From a virus: 51,688 nt of DNA. This document shows positions 14,029 through 21,578 of this stretch, in pieces (position 1 is the first letter of the stretch; each line of letters opens with the position of its first letter). The notes beneath the pieces were generated by a model that was given only the letters and a program-made list of their open reading frames with translations, did not search any database and was not told the origin of the DNA. Position numbers and translations under genes: made by a program. The stretch is taken from positions 1 to 51,688 of the IMG/VR virus record IMGVR_UViG_3300042731_008732; one strand, given 5' to 3'.

Positions 14029-15419
14029 TGTTTTGGGGCAGAAACAAACACTCTACAAGTCAAGGGACAGCTGAGTTTAGTCGGGTAACAGGAGTCACAC
14101 CGACTGGTGAAAACCTAATCTTTGGGCGGTTGTTAGGAGGAAGCTTTCGGTATCCGTATGTTGGAATTGAACCGGAAAAGCATGCTTTGACGGTGGCTGG
14201 AACACGAGGTGGCAAAGGGACCACGTTGATAATAAACAATCTGCTGACTTACCGTGGTTCAGTGGTCGTCATTGACCCGAAGGGTGAGAATGCCGCTATT
14301 ACGGCGAGGGCAAGGGCTGCTATGGGTCAAAACGTATTATTACTTGACCCTTGGGGTGTTGTCGAAAAGCGTTATGGCGAAGATTCATTCCCAATTGCAA
14401 GCTACAACATCTTGGAAGAGCTTGATATAAACTCATCGGACTATGTCGATGATCTAACATATAAAACAAATGCTTTGATATTAAAACAGTCACAAGATCC
14501 CCATTGGGACAATTCGGCAAGGGCTCTACTGAGTGGCTTGATAGATTTTTCACTGCGCAAAGGTTGGAAGGATATATCGAACGTTCGTCAAATACTTTGT
14601 CTACCAAATCTGGTTCCGGTAGCAAGTGAAGCTCTTAACAATATGCCGGGTGACAGCATAGCTTGCAGACGTTTAAGTCAATTTTTACAAGACGACAGCC
14701 GTGAAAATAACAGTATTCTATCATCCGCCAGGCAACAAACATTATTCATTGACAGCCCGATACTTGCTAACAATATGTCGGGTAAATCAACATTTAAAAT
14801 GGAGGATTTAACAAGAGAAGCAACACTTTACATAGTATTACCAGTTGATAAAATAACCAGCTACGGCAGATGGCTCCGTCTGCTATTGAGCGACATCATC
14901 AAGACACTTGCAAGGCATCCAAGGACAATTCATCCAAAGCCGGTTATGTTTCTTGATGAATTCGGCACAATCGGGGCACTGGAACCCATTAGACAAGCCT
15001 ACGGACTGATGGCCGGTTTAAATATGTTCCTATGGGTATTCTTGCAGGATTTAAATCAACTATCGAGGGATTACCCGAACGACTGGAGGACGTTTATATC
15101 TAATAGCCAAGCGGTTTCTATCTATTCTGCCATGGACTTGAAAACCGGCCAACATTTCGCAGAAATGCTTGGACGGAAAACAATGTCCATACCCTCGACC
15201 ACTTATAGCCGACACCCTGGTGAGTTGCTCGGTTCCAAAACGGGTAAAACATTTTCATATCAAGGTAGGCACTTGATGACCGCCGATGAAATACGGATGC
15301 TTCCAAGTGATGAGGGGCTTTTAATGACCTCTGGATACAATACGAAATTCAAAAAGAATCCGTATTATCTTGATAAAGCGTTAATGAAATTGGCTCGAAA
15401 AGATCCACATTACAATTAA
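14025..15419 (+). CDS. VirD4/TraG-type coupling protein lacking the membrane anchor
   Basis: 464 aa. Walker A AGTRGGKGTT (58-67), the following VVVIDPKGENAA (81-91), Walker B VMFLDEFGTIG (307-317, D311/E312) and a C-terminal KNPYYLD block match type IV coupling proteins closely. It begins at the segment equivalent to the HGSARWA block of VirD4, so the N-terminal transmembrane helices are absent. Coupling proteins deliver relaxase-DNA complexes to a type IV secretion channel; no such channel is encoded here. Translationally coupled to the relaxase. A partner could be the membrane ATPase at 6942, but that is speculative. Confidence 0.88.
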   Translation: MMFWGRNKHSTSQGTAEFSRVTGVTPTGENLIFGRLLGGSFRYPYVGIEPEKHALTVAGTRGGKGTTLIINNLLTYRGSVVVIDPKGENAAITARARAAMGQNVLLLDPWGVVEKRYGEDSFPIASYNILEELDINSSDYVDDLTYKTNALILKQSQDPHWDNSARALLSGLIDFSLRKGWKDISNVRQILCLPNLVPVASEALNNMPGDSIACRRLSQFLQDDSRENNSILSSARQQTLFIDSPILANNMSGKSTFKMEDLTREATLYIVLPVDKITSYGRWLRLLLSDIIKTLARHPRTIHPKPVMFLDEFGTIGALEPIRQAYGLMAGLNMFLWVFLQDLNQLSRDYPNDWRTFISNSQAVSIYSAMDLKTGQHFAEMLGRKTMSIPSTTYSRHPGELLGSKTGKTFSYQGRHLMTADEIRMLPSDEGLLMTSGYNTKFKKNPYYLDKALMKLARKDPHYN

Positions 15420-15427
15420 GGAGGTTT

Positions 15428-16411
15428 ATGACGCAAACATTAACAGACGTGATTAAAGAGCTTAAGCAAGTCCAGCGGGATTTGGCTAAGATGAGTAAAC
15501 AAATCAATGAAATGAAAGGAATAAATTTCGATGAACGAAAGGGAAATGACCGCGCAGGAAAAGTTGCAGGAAACGTCAACGACTTTGGTAAAAGTGGCGA
15601 AGAACCTGGAGTCTATTACGGAGAGTATGTTGACTATAATAGCGGAGACCAACAAAGACAAATGCGAGTCACCGAAGCTGCCCCTCTATGTAAGGTTGGC
15701 CCATATTCTACTCATAAGCGTGTTGTCGATGATGGCGTTACCAACCGCTTTGATGATGCTGGAGTTTCTGGCAAGATCGCTGAAAGGCTAAACAAAGTAG
15801 CTAAAGTTTCATCCCACGGTTATCATGTTTTGCATAAGGGGCCGGGAAACAGGCAAGTCACCGCCAAATTTGACGATATAATAAACAACTTGGAAAAAGA
15901 TTTGCCGGACGGTAAATATTTCAGCGTTGGATTGATGCGGAAAGGTGATCTTTTTGTAAAACGGAAAAAGAATATGACGAAGCCGGAAACGATTGCCTTC
16001 ATATCGAATGAGTTAAAAAACGGTAATGGTGTTGAAAACAGTCTGTCGGTTACGGAAACTATTCCATCTCCCATTAAAAGAGTGGCTACTTTGTTGAAGA
16101 AGGCGTTGTTTCCGTTGGAAAACAAGGTAGAGAATGCCATGGGTCGAATGGCATTTAGATCGTGGGTTGTAGAGTCTGTCCCGCAGCCTGATGCACGGCA
16201 CATTCTGCAGGCTTTTAAAGAACTGGGTAAGAGTGAGTTTAAATCTGACCGAAATGTGCGGAGTTGGATGGGAAGGAATATGCATCGTGATCCGAGAGGG
16301 ACGGCTTGTGCATTAAAAGCTTTGGCGGCTTGTGAAGGCGTGAGTAAGCCGTGGGAGTTTTTGAATCAAATTAAAAAAACTGTAGATAAACACTCCGAAA
16401 GGGGTAGGTAA
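15428..16411 (+). CDS. hypothetical protein following the coupling protein, 327 aa
   Basis: SD AAGGAGG precedes the ATG 8 nt after the coupling-protein stop. Residues 1-32 are heptad-like; residues 35-120 are Gly/Asp-rich and overlap a second open frame (15531-15791); residues about 120-327 are basic, with Lys/Arg-rich helices. No family recognised. Because the 35-120 part looks atypical, the true product may be two pieces or start later than shown. Operon position suggests a link to the relaxase/coupling pair. Confidence 0.55.
   Translation: MTQTLTDVIKELKQVQRDLAKMSKQINEMKGINFDERKGNDRAGKVAGNVNDFGKSGEEPGVYYGEYVDYNSGDQQRQMRVTEAAPLCKVGPYSTHKRVVDDGVTNRFDDAGVSGKIAERLNKVAKVSSHGYHVLHKGPGNRQVTAKFDDIINNLEKDLPDGKYFSVGLMRKGDLFVKRKKNMTKPETIAFISNELKNGNGVENSLSVTETIPSPIKRVATLLKKALFPLENKVENAMGRMAFRSWVVESVPQPDARHILQAFKELGKSEFKSDRNVRSWMGRNMHRDPRGTACALKALAACEGVSKPWEFLNQIKKTVDKHSERGR
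15531..15791 (+). CDS. possible embedded membrane protein, 86 aa, overlapping frame
   Basis: Lies entirely inside the 327-aa gene in another frame. ATG has AAAGGA about 10 nt upstream. The product has an amphipathic N-terminal helix (about 5-40) and a strongly hydrophobic segment (about 52-80), a pattern unlikely in a random frame. It ends while the host frame stays open. Could be a true nested gene, or the real gene with the outer frame open by chance. Confidence 0.45.
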   Translation: MNEREMTAQEKLQETSTTLVKVAKNLESITESMLTIIAETNKDKCESPKLPLYVRLAHILLISVLSMMALPTALMMLEFLARSLKG

Positions 16412-16412
16412 A

Positions 16413-16592
16413 ATGAATAACGAATGGGTACAATACGAAGAAGAAATAAGAGCATTAAAGAAAAAAATTACAAATTTAGAGAGGGAGGTTACAAATTTAA
16501 ATAGCCTTGTACGAAAGCTTGAATCTCAAAGAAACTTCCTCTCTTACCAGCTTGACCGTTATGGAGCTGCCGATCTTGATAAAGAAGATTAA
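16413..16592 (+). CDS. small coiled-coil protein, 59 aa
   Basis: SD GGGGTAGG directly before the ATG. Residues 8-46 follow a heptad pattern with Leu/Ile/Val at a/d positions and charged flanks. Last gene of the plus-strand arm, 30 nt before the terminator hairpin. Function unknown. Confidence 0.6.
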   Translation: MNNEWVQYEEEIRALKKKITNLEREVTNLNSLVRKLESQRNFLSYQLDRYGAADLDKED

Positions 16593-16622
16593 AAAAGGGG
16601 TAAATAATTAACCAAAAAGAAA

Positions 16623-16649
16623 CCCCCGATGCTCTGACAACATCGGGGG
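16623..16649. terminator. hairpin terminator between convergent arms
   Basis: CCCCCGATG and CATCGGGGG pair perfectly (9 bp) around a 9-nt loop. On the minus strand it is followed by TTTCTTTTT, a good terminator tail for the late transcript; on the plus strand the tail is weaker. It lies between the last plus gene and the last minus gene. Confidence 0.85.
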
Positions 16650-16749
16650 AACCACTCATCCTTATTTTACTCTTCTATTTTTTAAAATCCCAAAAACGTT
16701 ACCTATAAGCAAACCTTCCTTTTCACCTGGTTAAAAAATAAACAGCGAA

Positions 16750-16917
16750 TTAAGTTTTTAGATAATTCGCAACGAGTCCGACTAACATCAATATAATTGC
16801 TAACAAGATTTGTGTAAAGCGTTTTTCTATTGCGTTCCACAAATCGACATTTTCCTTCTCCAAATTATCCAACCTTGCCTCCACTCCACTATGTTTTTGA
16901 CACACATCACATTCCAT
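16750..16917 (-). CDS. XhlA/holin-like small membrane protein, 55 aa
   Basis: SD GGAGGG 6 nt before the ATG, overlapping the previous gene by 11 bp. An N-terminal CDVC and a short coiled-coil helix (about 12-32) precede one C-terminal transmembrane helix (about 35-52). This order resembles XhlA-type and other holin-like phage proteins. Last gene of the late cluster, a common place for lysis genes. No endolysin is adjacent, so the lysis role is inference. Confidence 0.65.
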   Translation of the reverse strand: MECDVCQKHSGVEARLDNLEKENVDLWNAIEKRFTQILLAIILMLVGLVANYLKT

Positions 16918-18853
16918 CTTGCCCTCCGGCTTCTATCGGCCTAAAGCGATACCATTCATTATCGGTTTCATCGGCGGCTTTCATTTGACCGGCTTTCCTT
17001 AAAGCTAAGGCTAACTTAGCCCCTACTCCGGTAAATATCCTTCTTTCGGAAAACCCATCGTATATGGCCCGACACAATCTTGGATTGGCTAATATTTTAG
17101 CCATCGTGTTGGGTGCCATCATTATCATGGTAGCCCCACCAAGACCTGTTGCGGCTTGTTTTGGATCGTTGTTTGCGAATAACGCCCAAACGCCAGCGCC
17201 TCCGGATGTCATAGCCGCTGCGGTTTTCATTTGAACGAATATTGACTTTCCGGGACTGGTTTTTTGAATGTATTCCATTGCATTCAAGGTCTTTTTGATT
17301 AAGTTTACTTGGCTTGGGGAACCCCATATCTCCGTTAAATATTGCGGCACTCCCGCCGATTCTATTTTTTCTATTCGATTCAATATCTTTTTCGGTTGGA
17401 ATAATCCACTGTTATCTGTGGCATTTAGGACAAATTCAAACCTTAGAGGCTTCAAAACATTCTCTTCCCATTCCTTCTTTGCAGCTTTCAAACCCATTCC
17501 GACGATTTCAGTTTCAGGTACCGGTAACGTTTGGGCGCTGAATTTAAGTCCGTTTTTCAGCTTCATTAAAGCATCGTAACTGGCTGCCGGGTCACCTTTC
17601 GTTGGTTTGACTATGTGGACTACGGTAGATGGTTTTTCTATCAAAGCTTGACGCATCGTTTGAATGGTTGCGTTATTGAGCATGTCTTGCTCTGCACCGT
17701 AAAACTTATTTGCAGCGTCTTTGTACTTTTTAAGTCCAGGGTTTTTATTTAGAAATTCATCGTAAGGGTCTTGTAAATGTCTTCTCATGAAACCAAGTCT
17801 TTTGTTGAATAACTCAGACATCTTACCCGACTTAGTCATCCCATTCATTTGATGGATAGCTATATCTACTTTTTCAACGTCAAGTTTCTTCCAGGCTTCC
17901 GCATCTCCCAGCTTAGGCAGTAGATCCATGGCTTGTAACTCTCCATAAACATCAAGCATTTTTGGATCTCTGGTTTGTTTCATTACCTTTCTAAAACCGG
18001 AGCCGTCTATGACGTTACCTGCAACGTTTGAAAGTGCGTCTTTATATTGTTCATATAAATATGTTCTATAAGCTAAGACCGGCTTGAATAGCTCACCAGG
18101 TTTATTCGTTTGACCAAGAGTTCTGTTGATGAACTCCGCGAACTCCGGTCCAGTTGACTGTCTGGCTCTTTTGTTGATGTAATCCTCTAATATCGCTTGT
18201 ACATGACGTGCATTTCTTTCATCGAATTTGGCGAACCTACCGGCACCAGCGCCGGATCTTGCTATTGCTTCGAAGTGATAAATTAATCCTTGCTCGTCCG
18301 GATTTAGTTGATGCATTGACAGTGAAAATGGATCTTTACCGGTCCATCGCCACCACTTTTTTGCAGCCTCCTTTTCCGTCTCGGTGGCCAAGACCGATTG
18401 AGCTAACTCGGCTTCCACTGGAATAGCTCTTTTCTTGATGAAAAACTTACTGGCACCTTTTAAGAATAGTTTACTTAATCCTTTGGTTATCATCGTTCCG
18501 GCGACGTCGAACGCGCCAGCCACACCACCAGCTTTTAAATCATTCCAAATGCTATCCAACTTCGGGTCTTGTCCGGCTCTTTCTATTTGCCGGGCTGTTA
18601 TTTCACCTCCCGCTGATGCGGCAGCACCTATCCCAAGTTGGGCACCAAAGCCCATCCCACCTGTTGCAAGTCCAGCCGCTATGGGAACGCCATATCTTGC
18701 TCCCGTAGCTGCAGCTTGGCCGTATGTTTTCAAAGCCTCTTCAGTTTTTTGGATTGGTTTTTCGACGGGTTTACCAGTTATTGTGGATACTTCCCGAACC
18801 GGTTTAAATCCGCCTTCTTCGGTTACCTCTTTGACGGGCTTAAAAGTTGCCAT
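16907..18853 (-). CDS. internal virion/DNA-ejection protein, 648 aa
   Basis: SD AGGGGGTGG; overlaps the upstream gene by 31 bp. The N-terminus has a repeated FKPV(K/R)EV element, then Gly/Ala-rich hydrophobic stretches (about 50-85 and again near 555-590) separated by a long helical region. Large, helical, Ala/Gly-segmented proteins at this position in podoviruses are ejection proteins that form the trans-envelope channel. Assigned by position, size and composition; no catalytic motif seen. Confidence 0.65.
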   Translation of the reverse strand: MATFKPVKEVTEEGGFKPVREVSTITGKPVEKPIQKTEEALKTYGQAAATGARYGVPIAAGLATGGMGFGAQLGIGAAASAGGEITARQIERAGQDPKLDSIWNDLKAGGVAGAFDVAGTMITKGLSKLFLKGASKFFIKKRAIPVEAELAQSVLATETEKEAAKKWWRWTGKDPFSLSMHQLNPDEQGLIYHFEAIARSGAGAGRFAKFDERNARHVQAILEDYINKRARQSTGPEFAEFINRTLGQTNKPGELFKPVLAYRTYLYEQYKDALSNVAGNVIDGSGFRKVMKQTRDPKMLDVYGELQAMDLLPKLGDAEAWKKLDVEKVDIAIHQMNGMTKSGKMSELFNKRLGFMRRHLQDPYDEFLNKNPGLKKYKDAANKFYGAEQDMLNNATIQTMRQALIEKPSTVVHIVKPTKGDPAASYDALMKLKNGLKFSAQTLPVPETEIVGMGLKAAKKEWEENVLKPLRFEFVLNATDNSGLFQPKKILNRIEKIESAGVPQYLTEIWGSPSQVNLIKKTLNAMEYIQKTSPGKSIFVQMKTAAAMTSGGAGVWALFANNDPKQAATGLGGATMIMMAPNTMAKILANPRLCRAIYDGFSERRIFTGVGAKLALALRKAGQMKAADETDNEWYRFRPIEAGGQDGM

Positions 18854-20460
18854 TTGCCACCCCCTAAATACTTTGCTCTTTGTCCGGTTGCGTCTTCGTA
18901 AATGTGGTCCTTGATGTAATTGGCGTCATCATCCGGGTCGCTTTGAATAATTTGAGGTTCCGCTTCAACTTTTGGCTTGGGTGTCGATGGCTTATTGTAT
19001 CCTTGTCTTTCGAGCACTTCTTCTAAGGTTGGTTGACCTTCTAAAACGGAGTAAAAAGCCTCAACATCGCCGACGTCGTAACCGGCTTTCTTCCAAGTGT
19101 CGATGGTGTTTTTGACACCGACTTTGTAAGCTTTTTGGAATTCTGAAAACTTAGTTACGAATTGCATTGGTGCGTCGTCCATAGTTGGTATCATTTGCAT
19201 TGCTAAATCAAGTTCAACGTTTGAGATTTGCTTTCCACGGGTGTCATAAATTGATTGAGTAAAGTGGTTTAAGGCGGCTCTAAGTCTGATTCTATCCTTC
19301 TCAGCCCCTACTCCATATTTATCCATGTATTTACGCCACATTTCACCGACTCCGGTCGGTATGGCATCCAGACCACCGCCGGAATAAAATGCCTCTACAA
19401 TACCCATGGTGTTGCCAGCTATATCGTTTATGGTTCTCCCGCCTTTAACTTCCTTCAAAGTATCCGATGTAAGTCGCGGTTTGTTGATTTCATGACGAAC
19501 CTGCGCCTCTTCGGCTATCCTGTTTAACTTACCGCCCCATACCTTGGCATCCACCTCTTCTTGGGCCACACCTTTGGTTATTATTTCATTCCTTTGCCGA
19601 GCGTTTTCCATCTCTTGCATATCATCCGATAATTGATCGAACCTGTCTAAAAATTGTTGATATTGAGATGGTATTGTGTAGCCTTGTTGCCTCATACCAT
19701 GGAGGACGAAACCCGCCATAGTTTTGTCTATATCTTGATTGGGAAACGCCTTGTTAATACTGGAGCGCAAAACCGGATCATTGAAGTGGTTACCGAAGAC
19801 GGTGTTAGCCATAGTTTCTTTTTCATCCGGGGATAGGTCCTTCAAATTAGCCGCACTATCCGGCATCCAACCATTTTGCATAGTTACGGCTTCCACTATT
19901 TTTGATGCGGGTAAGTTTGGATTTGCTTGTCTCATTTCTTGATATTGTTGGTACCAATCGCTTTCCTGTCCATAGTGAGCACCTACATCGACACCAAGAA
20001 TCTTTTTGGCAAGCATCCGGGTGGTAAACTCAGGTGTGAATAATTCATTTAATTGTTGCTTCAAAGCGTCAGGTGTTGTTGCCTGTTTTGTTGGTTCCGT
20101 CTCTCCGTAATCGACAGCAGGACCGACGGCTTCATCACGTGTCGTGGTTTGCTTCGGTGCCACACCAAGTCTTTGGGCCACCGTTTCATTGATTGCCTGA
20201 CTCAATCGTTGATCCATAGCAGGCTTCCCGGCGGCTACTCGATATGGAGTTGGGTCTATCCCGGATGCTACGGCTTGTGGGAACAATGCATCGAGTTGGG
20301 CTGTGTTACCCTCCGCTAAAGCAGATTCAAGCAATTTACGGTAGGCTGCCCTATTCTCCTTCGCCAGTGGGTCCTCCTTTTCGGCAGCCCCTTGGCGTCT
20401 ACTTGGTATGGCTCTTTGTGCTGCGGCTATTTGTTGGTTTATTAAACTCATTACATCCAT
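18823..20460 (-). CDS. internal virion protein, 545 aa
   Basis: Starts with AAAGGATTT upstream of the ATG. Hydrophilic and helical, Gln/Ala/Asp-rich, with no membrane segment and no lysozyme or transglycosylase motif found by eye. It stands between two smaller internal proteins and the 648-aa ejection protein, in the place of T7 gp15-type core proteins. Function inferred from order. Confidence 0.6.
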   Translation of the reverse strand: MDVMSLINQQIAAAQRAIPSRRQGAAEKEDPLAKENRAAYRKLLESALAEGNTAQLDALFPQAVASGIDPTPYRVAAGKPAMDQRLSQAINETVAQRLGVAPKQTTTRDEAVGPAVDYGETEPTKQATTPDALKQQLNELFTPEFTTRMLAKKILGVDVGAHYGQESDWYQQYQEMRQANPNLPASKIVEAVTMQNGWMPDSAANLKDLSPDEKETMANTVFGNHFNDPVLRSSINKAFPNQDIDKTMAGFVLHGMRQQGYTIPSQYQQFLDRFDQLSDDMQEMENARQRNEIITKGVAQEEVDAKVWGGKLNRIAEEAQVRHEINKPRLTSDTLKEVKGGRTINDIAGNTMGIVEAFYSGGGLDAIPTGVGEMWRKYMDKYGVGAEKDRIRLRAALNHFTQSIYDTRGKQISNVELDLAMQMIPTMDDAPMQFVTKFSEFQKAYKVGVKNTIDTWKKAGYDVGDVEAFYSVLEGQPTLEEVLERQGYNKPSTPKPKVEAEPQIIQSDPDDDANYIKDHIYEDATGQRAKYLGGGKWQLLSPSKR

Positions 20461-20472
20461 AGCATAAATCCT

Positions 20473-21009
20473 TTATTTTAAACTGAAACCGCCGGATACT
20501 CCAGAAGACTGCCCGCTTCCTTCCTGTTTTGTAGTGGCAGCCGTCGCGCCGCCGACTCCACCAAGTCCACCGAGAGTCATTCCGCTTGCGTAGCCGGGTA
20601 TCAATGATAAGGCGGTTTGAAAAAGTTCTTGTTGCCTTTGCTTGGCTTCGGTTTCAAACTCGGACGCTATCTTCCTTCGGCCTTCTATATCCGACATAGT
20701 TTGTTGAGCTAACAAAGATTGACCCCAAGGTGTATTCATCAAACCTGACCGCTTTAGTTGTTCGGTCGTCGTCTTCCTGGTACCGGCTTGTTCGGCTTTT
20801 AAAGTTTCAATGGCACCACTTGGGTCAAGGTCGGTGAAATCCATTGCGCCTTCAGACGCTAATATTTGTTGAAGGCTTTCAGCGAAATCTTGTCTAAGTG
20901 GTGCGACTTCATGCATAATGTCCATACCAAGGAATTTCAACAACTCTGCATATGGACTTTCCGTCCTGGTTGTTGTACTGCCTGTTCCGGTTGAACCTCC
21001 TACGCTCAT
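20473..21009 (-). CDS. internal virion protein, 178 aa
   Basis: Ser/Thr/Gly-rich ends flank a helical centre (about 20-145) with many Gln/Glu; the C-terminus is Gly-rich (GGLGGVGGATAATT). This composition is typical of small ejection proteins in short-tailed phages. Overlaps the preceding gene's stop by 4 bp. Confidence 0.55.
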   Translation of the reverse strand: MSVGGSTGTGSTTTRTESPYAELLKFLGMDIMHEVAPLRQDFAESLQQILASEGAMDFTDLDPSGAIETLKAEQAGTRKTTTEQLKRSGLMNTPWGQSLLAQQTMSDIEGRRKIASEFETEAKQRQQELFQTALSLIPGYASGMTLGGLGGVGGATAATTKQEGSGQSSGVSGGFSLK

Positions 21010-21578
21010 CTTCGAACCTCACTTTCTCTTACTTTATTCGCGATTGAATGTAGTTTAAAAGATTGGAAGTCGTCTTTGCTTAAACCAATAAAGTAAACGT
21101 CATTTATACCATATAAACTTGGTACTTTGGCTAATATCCTGTAACCGATGCTCTCTGAAACTTTGAATAAACTCTTTTGCCAAGTGGTTCCAAGACAATA
21201 GTTATAATTTAGAAATAAAAGCTGGTAAGCATTGTTGATTAATTTCAAAGCCTTTTTCGATTTTCTAAAGTCCCGTTTTAACCATAAACCTGCAAATGCC
21301 GTCTTTTCACCTTGAGATTTACTTGCAGGTGAAAACCAAAATAGAAAGTTGATTTCACCTGATGGGTTTAAGTGATATAAAGTCACTTCAGTGCTTTTTA
21401 GGTGGTTTATGAACGCCATCATTTGCCTACACTCAGGTAAGACGGTTTTTTCTAATTCGTTAGTAGCACTTAAGTGCACCCAAAGTTTGAACAACCTTAT
21501 TTCGTCCGTTTGATTATTCGATAAACAACATAATCCTTTTTCTGGTTTGTAATCACCGACTTCTTGTATTCCCGTCAT
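21006..21578 (-). CDS. hypothetical protein between tail nozzle and internal proteins, 190 aa
   Basis: Overlaps the tail nozzle gene by 26 bp. Alpha/beta composition with a C-terminal half rich in aromatic and basic residues. Its place, first after the nozzle gene and before the core proteins, is where T7-like phages carry the gp13-type (GNAT-like) internal protein. That similarity is positional and weak by sequence. Confidence 0.45.
   Translation of the reverse strand: MTGIQEVGDYKPEKGLCCLSNNQTDEIRLFKLWVHLSATNELEKTVLPECRQMMAFINHLKSTEVTLYHLNPSGEINFLFWFSPASKSQGEKTAFAGLWLKRDFRKSKKALKLINNAYQLLFLNYNYCLGTTWQKSLFKVSESIGYRILAKVPSLYGINDVYFIGLSKDDFQSFKLHSIANKVRESEVRR

Noticed and set aside
16907-21009. 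Lysozyme or transglycosylase domain in the internal virion proteins
   Set aside because: No catalytic Glu with the usual surrounding motif could be recognised; residues around candidate Glu positions do not match.
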